Made by a program: the position numbers and the translations under genes. Positions 1 through 13,052 of a stretch of DNA of 64,000 bases are shown in pieces (position 1 is the first letter of the stretch; the number at the start of each line of letters is the position of its first letter). The notes under the pieces are model-generated. The model was not told where the DNA came from. It searched no databases and worked only from the letters and a program-made list of their open reading frames with translations. Origin of the DNA: Theocolax elegans (lineage: Eukaryota; Arthropoda; Insecta; Hymenoptera; Cerocephalidae); the NCBI GenBank assembly GCA_026168455.1, contig CM047425.1, positions 110,289,800 through 110,353,799 on the forward strand, given 5' to 3'.

Positions 1-531
1 AATTGGCGAATCATTGATCGCAATTTTTTTTGTTGCGATTAAAATGTTTTTTTTATCGATTTACGTATACCGCTAGAACAACGATCGTCCGAACAATGTG
101 GATCATTTGAAAGACCATATTGTTTACAGACGGGATATTTTTTCCCATTTAACATTTACCTAGGTAAAGAGAAAAATTTTAAAAAATATTTCCTCCGCTA
201 TATTTATCGTAAAAATTGATAAACGAAACGAAAAATAGTTCACATACGTTCTGGTACCTGATCCGCATTCGCTCATTCGAGATTGGTTTATTTCTGGGAT
301 CCGTGGGAATAATATTCACGGCGCTTTGGTGGCCATTCTCGGGAGTGTGCAATTTGTAACCGATTATTATTCATGTTTCAAGTTGCAAGCCTCCCAAAGA
401 TCCCGTTGCGATTTCACGCTGGCCACCGCCATACACCGCGGCACCAGCCAGCGATTCGCCCACCCGTTTACCCATTGTTTTCAACTATACTATATTTGTA
501 CCACCTCTTCCGCTCACTCGTTTTCCCGATT

Positions 532-572
532 CCCCTTCACCCCTTCACCCCTTCACCCCTTCACCCCTTCAC
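532..572. repeat. CACCCCTT minisatellite
   Basis: About five head-to-tail copies of an 8-bp CACCCCTT unit, continuing into a C-rich stretch. It is a simple tandem repeat and explains the proline/serine-rich reading frames that cross it. Confidence 0.85.
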
Positions 573-1801
573 CTCTTCCCCCCACCCCCATCCCTCTTTC
601 TGTTTATCTGTTTTTGACTCGAGCCTGCATAAATCCAACATTTATTGCGCAGAAATACGCGGGAATACAATTTTATTATACCGCGTGGCGTGCCGTGTTT
701 TCCATTTATCTAAATACAACTGACCGTCTAAGGAAGATTCGGTGCAAACGCATTTTCTTTTTCCGATTATACAGCTGATATTAATTTATGGAACGCGAGC
801 ACTGAAATACTAATGTAGAATATTAGTAACACTTTGTTTAATCTAATTTTTCGAGATAAATTAACATACAGTCTTGAGCAGCCGCGTGAACGTTTAATGG
901 GTGGAATTAATCCTCGAGTGCGGAATTTCACAATTCGGATAGTCCACGCTCAAAAGAACCCTCGGTTAGAGCAAGTGCACTCAATAGAATATTTGATATG
1001 CTTCAACATTTGTGGAACAATGCAGTCTTGTTTTCGCAATAGTTTCAAAGAATATTCTCTAACGTCGACAATAAACAAAGTTATAAAATCAGCAAGAGTA
1101 ATAATTATATTGTGTAAATAATATTTAAAACTTAAACGACACGTATACACTCGTTTTAATTATTTATTTACAAGTATTAATATTTTACAAGTTCGTCCTT
1201 TGGAATTCGAGTTTGCTTGTCTAATAATCAATTATCTAATCGAATGATAGCTTCTGCGTTGTTCGGTTTTATACTGTCACGTCTTCATATATTTAAAGCA
1301 TTTTATCTGAATTCAGGAAAATTTCGACTCGGATGACCCAATGACAATATTACTCGATCAAATGAGCCCTAGTTTACGAAAATTTCAATATTTTGTTAAG
1401 CACTTTGGATTATCCCTCGTGCAATACAAATTTCATCACACTTTTTTACTTGTAACAAATCCGTTCCAATTTCCAGAATAAAATCTGTCGCACAAACTAT
1501 TTTTACGCGGTCGCTATACCAACGACACGCGAGTAATTTGTATTTCAAAATCACTCGAACGCTGTACAAATGTATCCCTTTGGTTGGATTGACTCAGAAA
1601 AAAGAGAAAATAAAAGAAAAAAAAGAACAAACGATACAAGAATAGAGGAAAAGCCAGTTAGGTGCATTTGACACTGACTAGATGCTCAACGGGATCCAAA
1701 AAAATATAGGGTGGAGGAGGAGGAAGAGGAGGAAGAGAGATGGTCGAGTTTTAAATCGGAATCCTCTTGAAAAGTTCGATCCGGTGTAATTGGCATCTAT
1801 T

Positions 1802-1850
1802 GCGTCCCGCGTCCCGCGTCCCGCATCCCGCGCCTCGCGCCTCACGCCTC
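1802..1850. repeat. GCGTCCC-type minisatellite
   Basis: Tandem copies of a 7-bp unit GCGTCCC that decay at the 3' side into GCGCCTC and ACGCCTC variants. It is GC-rich within an otherwise AT-rich neighbourhood. Confidence 0.8.
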
Positions 1851-3012
1851 TCCCGTCTCCCTAGTTTCGTTTCAACGAGAACCATTGTAATTTTGAACCC
1901 ATAGACCAGGAAATAGAGTGCGAAGGAGAAAGAGAGTGGTACGGTCGATCTCTCCGCGGCTTGTCCCCGGATTAATTTCCATCTAAATTCTGCGAGCCAA
2001 CGGTCTGTTTACAAGGACTTGAATAATACGCTCCCCGTTCGACTGCAAACGTCGTTGTTTACGCCTCGGTTGTCTAATACAACCCGAGTCGCCGGAGCCT
2101 CGCAATTTAGTGTCATTCATCGGATTTTAATAGATGGAACGGAACGAGGTATGTCCATACGTACCCAACGGCAGGGATGCACCTATCCTTCGAAAGGCTA
2201 ACGAGCTTTGATTCTTTAGATTCTCAAATTCGGTAGCCTTCGATCATTCGTTTTCATTCGATAACTGCTCAAAAATGTTTTTTTGATACTTTAAACACGT
2301 ACATCTCGACATTAAAAGTTTCGTGTAATAATGTCGATTAGTATAGTTTATCGCGCAATATATTTTACTAGGGTTGCATTGTAACGTACAGCTGGAGCCA
2401 TATTTTGGAGTTACGCGCGACAGCTCTTTGGGTTACAAGACTCGTCGTAAATAATATCTACGATTGAACTGCCTTTCCCGAGAGAGAAATATGGAAAGAT
2501 CATCGCGCCTCTTTAAGGGAAATGCTTAAGCAGATTTCTACAGGAGAGATGTACCGTACGTCAGAGAACGACAGATATAAGTGGATCGGCATAAATATGA
2601 AATTTTTCCCTCGGTGCTTCGAGGACAAAATCACGTTGGTTTGATGCATTTTCCAGTCTGACGAAGAATCTCTTCTCGCCGAAGCAACGACGTTGCTTTC
2701 CGCCGTCTCTCGAATGGAATTCGTATTTTCACTTAATCTAAATGGAACTGCTTTTCGGAAGCAAAAGGAAACTAGGAACCGAATAATGCTCTTTACAGTT
2801 TTCCCAGTTTTCCCAATCGGAACGGTGTTGCGCTATACTCGATCTGATTTTTTAAATTTATCAAATGTTTTTACGTTTTTTATTTTCTTTCTGATATGCG
2901 TAGAAAGAACAAAATTCGAGCTCTCAACAAAATAGACACATGTACCTCTACATTCTCGAATACATCGCGATGAAAATGTCCATCAACCAGATTTGGTGCA
3001 CGGGTGTTTGTG

Positions 3013-3060
3013 CGTATATATCGTATATATCGTATATATATATATATGTATATGTATATA
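3013..3060. repeat. TA-rich simple repeat (CGTATATAT units)
   Basis: Three CGTATATAT-like units are followed by a pure TA/TG run. Confidence 0.8.
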
Positions 3061-3602
3061 CTAGCCGTGCGTAACAGTTGGATACACGTCACTCGAGCTG
3101 ATCCGATTACCGTGAATAATGCAGCTACTAATTTTAATTCACAATTACTCCCAGTCCTCATTTGAGAACGTTATTCATATTAGCTCCAAGTCTCTAAAAC
3201 ATAAGAATCTGACGGATGATAACGTCGTCATCGTATCCCCCAAACAGAGTTACGAGGCAAGTTCCCTCTTACACGACGGACGAAGCTCTTTAACCTCGAG
3301 TCTCGACTTGGCATCTCGCCCCCGCGTTTCCTGCCTCTGCCTCCTACTGGTGCACTCTCGAGCTGCACCAGTTGGCGCCCCGAACATTTAGTTTCCCACA
3401 GTTTCGCTCCAATTCCCAGGCCACTGAGAATTTCCCGGTTTTATCCTTTTTTTCTCTGTACCGCGTGTTGAAACTTGGAGCCTTCTCGCTAACTTTATCC
3501 ACCTTTTTTAAAAACACATCGCTCTCGAAAAGATAAGGTGTTACTTCGACCCCGAGTGTTTGCGCTTTACGACCTGGCGAATCACAAATTTTGAAGCATA
3601 AA

Positions 3603-3629
3603 CGATCGATCGATCGACCGATCGACCGA
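3603..3629. repeat. CGAT tetranucleotide repeat
   Basis: Tandem CGAT units passing into CGACCGAT variants. The sequence is partly self-complementary. Confidence 0.75.
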
Positions 3630-4184
3630 GAATCACGCACCGCAAAGTATCCAAATCCGCGTATTTTCACTATTTACGAGTGTGCTCTAGCATTAATGAA
3701 CTAAAATTATGTAGAAAAAAAGAGTTTTGTTTGTTTGCGTTTCATACAAGTGGAATACACGTTTTTCGGGTTGTATTCCCGTCTATCTGTATATCTGTTC
3801 TACAAATTCAAATACAATCAAGTGCAGAATAAAACTATTTCTTTTTCGTTTTATTTACATATACATGTGGGCTCTGAAAATTCTAACAATATTTTAACAA
3901 AGCTTTAATTACAAGCTTGTACTTCTTTTTTATGGAACGTTTTCCAGGATGATAAAAATTGTTGAAAAATAGTGACGTAGTAGTTATAATACAAACAAAT
4001 ATAACCGAACAAATATTGTAAAAAATATAAAAACATAAGAAAAACAGTATATTAATCCTCTTGTGCATTGCAAGTAATAAAGTCGTGAAAATGGTATAGA
4101 ATCCGAGAAATTAGTTAAAAGCTCGAGCTCTAAATAATGTCGGTATGTCTTTTTTCGCTTTTCCACCTCTTTTTGGTCCGGAGT

Positions 4185-4247
4185 CTCGACTTTCTTCGAC
4201 TTTGTCGACTTTTTCGACTTTTTCAACTTTCACGACTTTCTCGACTT
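4185..4247. repeat. TCGACTTTTT-type minisatellite
   Basis: About six imperfect copies of a 9-12 bp unit built on TCGACTTT(TT), each carrying a GTCGAC-like core. The reading frames through it (Leu/Arg/Phe-rich or Lys/Ser-rich) are consequences of the repeat. Confidence 0.75.
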
Positions 4248-4249
4248 AT

Positions 4250-4840
4250 TCCTGAGCAGTCTCAAGGGCCAACCAGGCAGATTTCCACGGAGATTGGATT
4301 GTTGCTCAGCCGTGTGATGCATATATTCTCTCTCTCTCCCCGCCCCCCCCCCCGCCCCTCTCTCCTTCTCTCTCTCCGTCCGTGCTCCTTCTCCGTTCAC
4401 TCCCGGAACTCGCGTCCGAGAGGCTGTGCCCGATAGACCCGCCGTACCAGCGTTCCCGTACACCGAGGAAACGAAAGCACGCCAAGAGGAGGGAAAATAG
4501 CGTGGTCCGCATTCCTGGAAGTGCCAGAGGGAGCGAGAAAGGAAGGAGAGAAAACCAGGTGCTTTGATCTAACCACCTACACCGGATTTTACCGTCCTCC
4601 TCTTGTATTCGCGGTACCAAACACGGGTTCAAGTTCGTGCTCGGCGATTACCACCACGTGTTCTCCTCTAGGCTTTTCTCATCCTTTTCATATTTGGTAA
4701 TTCTCCCTGCACCAGTACAGTTTTTCAGTATAACGAAGCTTGCCGCACCTTCTACGCGCAGCTACGGCCAACCCAGAGATACGAGTGTACTGTACATTAC
4801 AACCTACCTGAAGAATTACGAATTTTAAATAGATGTTTTT
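4250..4840. other. Pyrimidine-rich and GC-rich patch, possible regulatory or 5' UTR DNA
   Basis: A (CT)n/(C)n tract at about 4,327-4,382 is followed by roughly 200 bp that are clearly richer in G+C and CpG than the flanks. Such patches in insect genomes often mark promoters or untranslated exons, but I see no core promoter element, convincing splice signal or open frame of biased composition. The function is unassigned. Confidence 0.3.
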
Positions 4841-7800
4841 TTTTGAAAATAGCGCTCCGTCTTTCTTTAATTGTACCGCTTCTCCTCCTTTATTCTATAA
4901 ATAATCAAAATGTAATTTGAAACGGGAAATGTTCTTTCTGAAGGTAGTTGAAACAACTAAGGTTAAATTGGATTTTTGTGCGTTGAGCGGTACTCCAAGA
5001 TTAATTATTTTAAATGAGCTATTTAGGTATCCATCCCTTTTCACGAAGATTAGAAACTGTCGTTTAACTACGAGGGTACAACTTGAAACGTAGACAAACG
5101 TTCTTCAAACACAAACGAGGAAAAATAATGCTATTCTACCTTTAGTAAAAATATAAGTATACTTTCGATATAGATATATATATATATATATACATATATA
5201 CGTATTTCCATGTTTCACCACCGACGGTGATGTAATATTTTGAAATTTCAATTAATATACAGTCTACAGGGTAACAGTTGACTAAAAAAGGGATAAACAT
5301 CCAGTGATGTATATCATTTTATTAAATTAGCTATTTCGAAAGTTATAGATACACGTAACGTACATTCGTGGATAAAATAAATAAAATGAAGTAAGTAATA
5401 ATAATTAGCACGGTTCAGTAGGTACACGCGACGTTCGTAGTATCGTACGCCTCTTCATATCATAAGTTGTATTATTCTTCCGTATTAATATCCCTCACTT
5501 TTTCGGAAATATTATCATAGGCGAGCTGCGCGAAATTAATTACGTTAGCATTAGCATCCTCGTATTCGAGAAGCAAATAGTTAACCGATTTGCGGTTGAT
5601 CTCGTAACCACATCCCAGCTGAATCTAATACATCACGGTCGAAACTCGGTTGTGCGCGCATGAAATCGACAAAATATTAAATTAATCTAAAATCCAGTTG
5701 GTCGTATATACCGCGGGGTTCTCTTTCTTTTACAGCTGCATCATTTTTAGGTAATGGTCTTGATAAATGCGCTAAAGCAGTTAAAATAAAAGTACACGTT
5801 GCAAACTCTTACGGCACACGGGGGTACTAAAAGTAAGGTGTGCCGTTAAAGAGAGTCGAACGCGAACAAAAAAAGAATTTGAGTCTTTAGTGAGCTTTGA
5901 AGAGAAAAAAATGTTAAAAAGTGCAATATACCGGTAAGAAACCGTATCGAAACAATGAAACTTTTAGTAGAAAAAGGGAGGAGGGGGGGGGGGGCGACGA
6001 AAACAATAGCGAGCTACAACTTTCTTAATCAAGTTCATTGAATAAGTGTACTATTAAAAAGAAACATTTTTATCAAATTTATGTTGATTGTGTAATCATA
6101 GGATTGATAATTTATTGTTTAAATCCTTAGAAAGTGTGCAAAAACTTTTCCGCATTTGCCACTTTTAATCATAAAAATTTAAATTTTAACATCTCTTGGA
6201 TAGCATTTCTGTGTAAATTATTTTTATTTAGATCGAATAGTTGACCTTGCTTGATTAAATTAGATGATATCCAGACTTTCGCTCGGCAATGTTCAATAGT
6301 ACTTAATTATTGAAAGAAATCATATTTTAGTAATCTATTGAAATACCGTATAAATATAAAATTGTAATTTCAGTTAATTATGTTAAGGTCACGTCAGAAA
6401 TAAGCGCACTCTACTTAATTCATTTATAAATAAATGAAATGATATTTTGGGAAAGTCCTTATGTTTACTTTTAACAATGTACCGAATTTCGGTGGATTTT
6501 CAAATTGATGATTTGAATATAATAATTGTACGACCGTAAGTGCCGTAATTTTCATTCGCGTAAAAATTACTTCATCGTATTCTTTTAATTAAATATTTTG
6601 AAGATAATTTTTGGTCGGTTCGTCAGCAGAAGCGTCGAAAAATGTTTCCGTTTGAAAATGATATAAATAATGAATAAAGTCGAGATCATCTCGTCGTCGG
6701 GAGATAGGAAGAAAGGAGGCGGAGGTAAATAAAGAATATCGGTGGGGTTAGGCATAAATGGTAATAGAACATCGTAATAGCGTAATAGCGATTACCGAGT
6801 GGGTTATAGACCTCTGGTTTCTCGAGTCGAAACAGACGAGAATAGCTGACCTCGTTCGGAGGGAGGGCGCCCCAAGCCATTAGTCGGCTGCTTCAGGGTG
6901 AGTGCCAACATCATGCGTCCGAGCTAACCGTCCCGTGTGCGCTCCACGGGTGTGAAACTCCACCCCGATCGAGTAATCCTATCCGCCATCTTTGTGCAAA
7001 TAATGGTCTTGCATATTCAACTGAATCCATATTCGTTAATATTCTCGTCTTTCCATATTGTAACAAGATATTTTTCAAAGCTTTTGTTATCGATACCCTT
7101 GCCTCGAAAACTTGTAACGAGGAGGCTCGAACGCCAAGTGTTGTTCCTACCCTACACGGAGCCTGTTAAGCTTCCGGCTACCCCCCCCCCTCTCACTCTC
7201 TCTCTCTCTCACTCTCTCTCTGTCTTTTCTTTATCAATTCGAACCCAAACGGGAAATTGCAAAAATGTATAACCGCTCGATTTTCGTTAGTTATCGAATG
7301 TCGATTATTTCCTCGAACGTTCGTGTAGGTTCGTGCGTTATTAATGCACATTAAAATACGACCGATCGAGATGCGGATTTCAAAGTACATGGAAAACGTT
7401 ATATTGTTCCGCGTGTTTATAATATTTGATAAATTATTATTCTTTTACTCCCTTGCATGAGAATATAATACATTCAACAAATCAACAATTTGATACGATA
7501 CATTTTTCCGGCATATTTATCGGAAATGCATAATTTTGTGCACATTTTCCCTTTATTCGGAATTTCACGTTTTTAATGATTTTTAAATAAATGTCTAAAT
7601 AATATAGACATTTTCGGTATCGTTCGATACGTATTATGTATTTCAATTTGAAAAATTTGAGTGAGCTTATCGATAATTGGAAAAAGGGAGTTCGAATAGA
7701 ACTTTACTATTTCGTTTAAATAATTACAGAAAAGTATTATTTTTGAAAAGCACATCGAAACTAAAATGAGTCCGGGGTTTAAACGCAATTGTATCGAGCT

Positions 7801-9267
7801 TATAAATTTTCTTTAGAATTCCACGTGGGAAAAAATGAGAAAGAAATATCTGTGTATAATTGTACGAAAGAGTAGAATAGTTATTATATTGGAGGAGTTT
7901 TTAATTTAGCTGAGTGTAAGCACGAGACAAGTACGTTTGCTTTTTGGGGAAAAAAGTGTCAAAGCAATTTCTAGTGTATGTGTTTTTTTTATTTCGCTCG
8001 AGGTAATTCTCGAAAGCAATTTCATTTCATTTTATCGTATCCTCGCACCGTTCCTAGTTTGCGTGTGCAACCAACTCGATGAAATGCTCCAACACGAACG
8101 TGATTTTTTCAAATATCGATATCTCTGTCTATATACTCGATATACCTGTATGACTGTACACCTGTACACGCGTAGATCTATGTATGTTAATACTAGATTC
8201 GCTTATCTGGTTAAATCCGGGAAAGCCCTTGTACTCTGTGGTAAACCAAGAGTGAAACGAAACTTGCTTCAAATCCGATATCTGGATATTTTAACGAAAT
8301 TGAATATGCATATATATATATACATATAGTAACGCGACCCTATCGCTTTATTTTTCTTTGTTACTTTGGTACCGATTCACCCGGGGGGCTCGATACATTA
8401 TCCCGAATGGTAAGAGTATTCATCGGCTGGGGTTAAAACTCGTTAAACACTACCATTACGAGTCAATAACGATAGAGTGAAAATTTTATCATCGTCGCTG
8501 ACTTGGTCCATAAGGCTCGAACGTCGTATTTATGAACGTCTTATCCGGCTGTAAACTCCCGACGTTTTACGAGAACGTAATGAATGGGATGGCGAACTTC
8601 TCTTTATTACGGTTCTATTGCAACTGCGAGCGTAACTCCGAATGCGACGAAACCTCGCGGAATTTCGAACTCTACAAATCAGCTTGTCAAAAAGGTGCTT
8701 CATTACGCAACGCGTTATTCATTTCGCCTTTCTTCCAATTATTTATAAACTCTTATGTTGCTACGTTTAATATTTTAAACTATAGTTGAACGAATTAAAT
8801 TAAAATTTGGAGGTAATACTCATCAGGTCAGTCAGGTATCTTGACAAAGTGCGATTAAATATTTGGTTAACATCAGCATGCCAAATTAATAGGCGTACAA
8901 ACGTAATTTAATGACACCGTAGGTCAATAGGATTATCCAGTTACAGTATCGAATGAAATCGCAGGTCGAGTCATCGGTCTCAGGATAATTGATAGCCCGG
9001 TAATTAAATGAAACGACGAGAGTTTCGAACAACGGAGAAAGGATACCGCCAACTCGACGATAGAGGGTAAAGGTAGAGCGGCGAATGGCGAATGTCGAAT
9101 GTCGAATGTCGTGTGATACACAAAGGAGGCGAGCGAGGGGTGACGCGAAACGAGAAAATATGAGCCAATGAAGGAGAAACAGCTGTGGGAGGAACGATAC
9201 GATCGAGTAAAACTGAATCTACGAGGAGAATTTCCTTTCGTGGAAATCATTGAGGGTGGGGCTGGTC
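4841..9267. other. Non-coding stretch, no gene recognised
   Basis: AT-rich sequence containing a (TA)n tract at about 5,168-5,203, a run of 12 G at 5,983-5,994, a C-run plus (CT)n tract at 7,181-7,224 and a short (TA)n at 8,309-8,328. The longest open frame (7,937-8,329, 130 codons) has no recognisable domain, ends in a TA repeat and looks like chance. Confidence 0.55.
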
Positions 9268-9271
9268 TCCG

Positions 9272-9314
9272 ACTCGGGCTCGGGCTCGGGGCTCGGGACT
9301 CGGGGCTCGGGCTC
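9272..9314. repeat. GGGCTC minisatellite
   Basis: Tandem CTCGGG/GGGCTC hexamers with GGGACTC variants, followed by a CT-rich tract. Confidence 0.8.
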
Positions 9315-10604
9315 CATTATCTCTCTCACCTCTCCTCTCTCGTCTCTTGTTTGTCTCTTCTCTCCTCATTCTCGGCTCTTCGTCGCAGGATACCCGTCAC
9401 CGACACCAACTTATTTTAAACTTTAATTAAAAAAGTTTGCCCTCTTTTACCAACTACCATGGACTGTTTAGTTTTCCTAAAATTGGAAATGCATCCTGTT
9501 ATCTATATTTGTATACCTACAGCTGGATTCCTTTCGCAAAACACTTGCGTCTTACTTACCTTAATTAATTACGACTTCTTTAGCTCGTAACTCCCATTTG
9601 GCTTTTTGGGTTTGGGAAGGGGAACTGGCGCGCGTCAGATTGACTACGCTACTTACCGAGGACTGCGTCTCCTCCAAACTCTACTGGCAAAAAATATTTT
9701 TTTGTCATTTCCCAGCTGGCACAACAAACTTATTTCTATTTTAGAATGTACTCCCTCAGTCCTACCTAACTGATTTATACAATACTTTAATCGTGTCCGC
9801 GCGCATCACATTTTACGGAGAAATATTTATAACCTTTTCAGTGAAATTGTTTTATAATTTTGGAAAATTATTATGAATATTGTAGAGTACTTAGTCGCGT
9901 GAAAAATAATAAACGAGAGATTATAGCTTTAAAATAATGAAAAACTATTCAAGATCGGAAGTCAAAATTGTCCCATGGTAACTTTAATGAACTTGAATAG
10001 AGTGAGACTTTTTGCATGCTCGTATAAATACAATATCTAACGGTGCAAGCCACTTTTCAATTTAAATTTAATGTTTATTTCGAATGTTCTCCAACTTTGC
10101 TAGTTAATCAAGTTGCACTCGGACTAAATATAGGTTTACTCTATTTAAAAATAGAGAGAGTTTCAATTTCAAGTGGGTAAAAAACTGCAAGTCAACAACA
10201 TTTTTTTTCTATTCATTCAAAAGGATGAAAAAGTTGGTTCAGTTGAATTTTCATGAATTGCAGTCGCGAGAGTGCAGGGAAGTACAGAAATTTGGTAAAT
10301 AATTGTCGCCATCGTAGAATTATCTAACAGGGGTCGTAGTGGAACGCAATAATCAACTTGACATACTAACAAGAGTCTAAGGTAATGATTAACAAAGTCC
10401 CTCGACCCAATTCTACTTTCCATCGTATGCATACCCACATTAGGGAAGCTTACAATTCCGCTTTGCATCCTTGCACTAATTAAGTCTCGTTTCTACTGAG
10501 TGTGCTACCTCGTTTTTCTTTTTTTCTTCCCCCTCTCTCCCTCGGTCTCCCTCGGTCTCCCTCGGTCTCTGTGGCCCTCATCCTTCGACTCGGGTCTTCT
10601 TCAG
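9315..10604. other. Non-coding stretch, no gene recognised
   Basis: No coding or RNA feature recognised. The last 100 bp are pyrimidine-rich, with three or four tandem copies of CTCCCTCGGT at about 10,537-10,569. They lead into the candidate acceptor of the exon-like island that follows. Confidence 0.5.
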
Positions 10605-10681
10605 GCCGCAGACACGGCGGTCGATTCATTAAATTTCTACGGTCCGAAACGCGATATGAAGGGATTCCCCGTTCTCGAAAG
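10605..10681 (+). CDS. Candidate internal exon of unknown gene
   Basis: This is a 77-bp exon-like island. A long pyrimidine tract (from about 10,510) ends in TTCTTCAG, an excellent 3' splice-site context, and the island ends in AAAG followed by GTAAGTCG, a near-perfect 5' splice site. The frame open through the whole island reads AADTAVDSLNFYGPK and continues RDMKGFPVLER; it contains a dibasic-type KR. Length is 25 codons plus two bases, so the intron after it would be phase 2. I do not recognise the family. The KR could suggest a secreted or propeptide segment, but this is too short to argue from. No partner exon was identified on either side. It could equally be a chance pairing of splice-like sequences. 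Confidence 0.25.
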
Positions 10682-11229
10682 GTAAGTCGAGGATCCTCAG
10701 AAAACTTTGGGAGCTCGATATCGTGTGCGCGGGACGACCGCTACCTCGCTACCTCGCTACCTCGAGGAGTCCAAAATTTAGATTCTAAATGAGAGAGACC
10801 CCCTTCGCTCGGGGTTGAAAAGACCTAGGGAATGTAGTCGGCGGTTACGATGTATAACGAGCTCCAAACGCAAATGCGGTCAATTTTCTTCTCTCCGACG
10901 AAACTTTGTAGATTCTTTGAATCCGCAATGCGATGACAATAGGCAGGTAACCTATATCTCTCGTTTGTTTAGTCTTTTGCTCATGAGCCTGCAGTAAGTT
11001 CGCTCGACCCGCGAAGAGATTAAACTTTAGAAACACGCGTTATCTCAATTCAACCAACATATTGGAAATTATGATGCATTCGAATACGTTTTAAAATAAA
11101 ATGTATCGATGAATCAATCAACTTTTTATTGTACGTATTCTCGCTGTTCAGGGTGCTAAATAAATATAGTGAAATTCTTATCGCAAACGTATATAGTGTC
11201 CTATCAGATTATTAATTTACATATTTTAC

Positions 11230-11291
<62 letters not shown>

Positions 11292-12845
11292 GATAACATG
11301 TTTATCGAGGCTCGCAGTGTTAATAACATCTACAATAATAATGTTCATTGAGAATATACGTGTATTAAATATTCTTGTTTATTGGTAATCTTAACGAGAC
11401 AACTGAAAAGCTTGTGGTAGAATTGTAAAGTTAGAATTACCGGCAATGTGTATTTCGATAATTTCTTTTGTAAAACCATTACTTTGTACTGGACGTTTGA
11501 GAATAAGAAATAATTATTCTTTTGTACAATTGTATAGCGAGTAAACAAAATATAGACAGTAATTTAAAAAGATCGCAGAGTTAATCTATTTTGCGGACTT
11601 TAAATACCATTACTAAATGTAAATTAAAATTTTCTAAGATAATGCATTATTAACTTTAATCGCTCGTCTACCAAGACCGGCGATCAGCAAATAACGAATA
11701 ATCCGTGGTATTTCCATTGCGTTTGATTGTTTAATTGAACAAATTAAACTGACATTCTAATTATTTCGAGTAAAATATCAATTTTAAATTTAATTCTGTA
11801 ATTTCGTTGCAGTACTAGCTACGTTTACTAAAGCTACACAAAGGTGTACGGGAGACAGTAATTATCTTAAAAATATTTCGTTCGATATAATAGTTGGTGA
11901 AAAATCCACCTAGTGGAAATGCCACCGAGGGTATCTCTCAATATTCCCGTGCAAGTAACCGTACCTCGAGTCGGGAGTGTAAAATGTACGTTTGTCGTTA
12001 GGCAAAATATCGATTTGGATAAACACTCGGAGTTTACGAAACATCAAAAGGAAGGAAGTCTCATCGCGCGACTCTTTCCCGATGTAACGGAAATGGGCGA
12101 AATGAAATTCGGGGCGCGTAAATGCACCGGTGGTAACTCGATATCGTTCGGAAAAGGGCTGAAGTAATCCTATTTCCACCTTTCTCAGGGAAAATGCGAG
12201 GGGCTCCGCTACACCAAGAACATTTGCGCTTCCTCTTTTTTCACGATCGACGCTCTTAAGCGGATGCATTTTCAACGCTTTTCCGTGTCGGCTTGGACTC
12301 TACAAAGTGTTTTACGATCGTGAACCTCGTCCTCGTCGACGTGCATAAATAAAGACCCGATTAATCGTTCGTTTCGGGATAGAATACCGTTCGAGATCGC
12401 CCACCCATCCTCCGAACGCTATAATGAATAAAGTATACTTTGTTAGAAACAAATAATAATCCATTCGATTCGATCCGATCCGATTTCGTTCGGTTCGGCG
12501 AGTCGATACAAACTTCCTATCGTCTGTGCGCCCTGTGCGCCCTATAAAATTCATTGGAAATTTCAGAACGCGGACTAGGGCGGACTAGGGCGGCCTAGGC
12601 AGTGTTCGGCTCGAGTTAAATGTTTATAAATTCGCAACGCGAACTCCAGGATTCCTTGATTTTCTCGAGGCAAACAATCTCACAATCGAGTTCTCGCGAG
12701 TGAACAGAGAATAGAGAATCCAGCGCTGGTTTTGCGCTCAGCGAACCATGGAATGTAAATGAGTGCAGCATTGCCAAGAATAAACTCAGTCGAACAGTTC
12801 TGATGTTTACGCAGTATCTCTGTGTGTGCCGCGCCCCCGTCCCCG
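10682..12845. other. Non-coding stretch, no gene recognised
   Basis: Mostly AT-rich. It holds CGCTACCT repeats at about 10,738-10,763, the TTA microsatellite listed next, and a CGATC/TTCGG-rich tract near 12,463-12,505. The open frames near 11,910-12,275 lie on opposite strands and neither shows recognisable domains. Confidence 0.5.
11230..11291. repeat. (TTA)n microsatellite
   Basis: About 20 uninterrupted TTA units. The polyisoleucine frame over it is an artefact. Confidence 0.95.
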
Positions 12846-12894
12846 CTGCTACCGTCGTTGCCACCGTCGTTGCCACCGTTGCCGCCGTTGCCAC
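12846..12894. repeat. 12-bp GCCACCGTCGTT minisatellite
   Basis: Roughly four imperfect copies of a 12-bp GCCACCGTCGTT/GCCGCCGTT unit. An alanine/threonine-rich minus-strand frame over it is a by-product. Confidence 0.75.
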
Positions 12895-13015
12895 GTTTGA
12901 TTCGAACGGCGTTAATGAAGCAATGTGTTTACAACCTTCACAGGATTCTCAAAGCCCTTGATTTTGCAGCTTCGGTACATATTTTTCTGTTGCGAGCACC
13001 ATCGGCAGGTATACT

Positions 13016-13052
13016 CTTTTTTCTTTTTTTCTTTTTTTCTTTTTTTCTTTTT
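13016..13052. repeat. (T7C)n tract
   Basis: Tandem TTTTTTTC units, a pyrimidine-only simple repeat. Confidence 0.85.

Larger units (their letters stand above)
1..4184. other. Non-coding stretch, no gene recognised
   Basis: I see no gene, splice-supported exon or RNA gene here. The few open frames are short and low in complexity, and the longest (326-778) runs through a C/T-rich minisatellite. Several small simple repeats lie inside and are listed separately. A purine-rich tract (GGAGGAGGAAGAGGAGGAAGAG type) sits near 1,710-1,740. Confidence 0.6.

Noticed and set aside
7937..8329. 130-codon plus-strand open frame
   Set aside because: No recognisable domain, no splice or promoter context, ends in a TA repeat; its length is within chance expectation for this much sequence.
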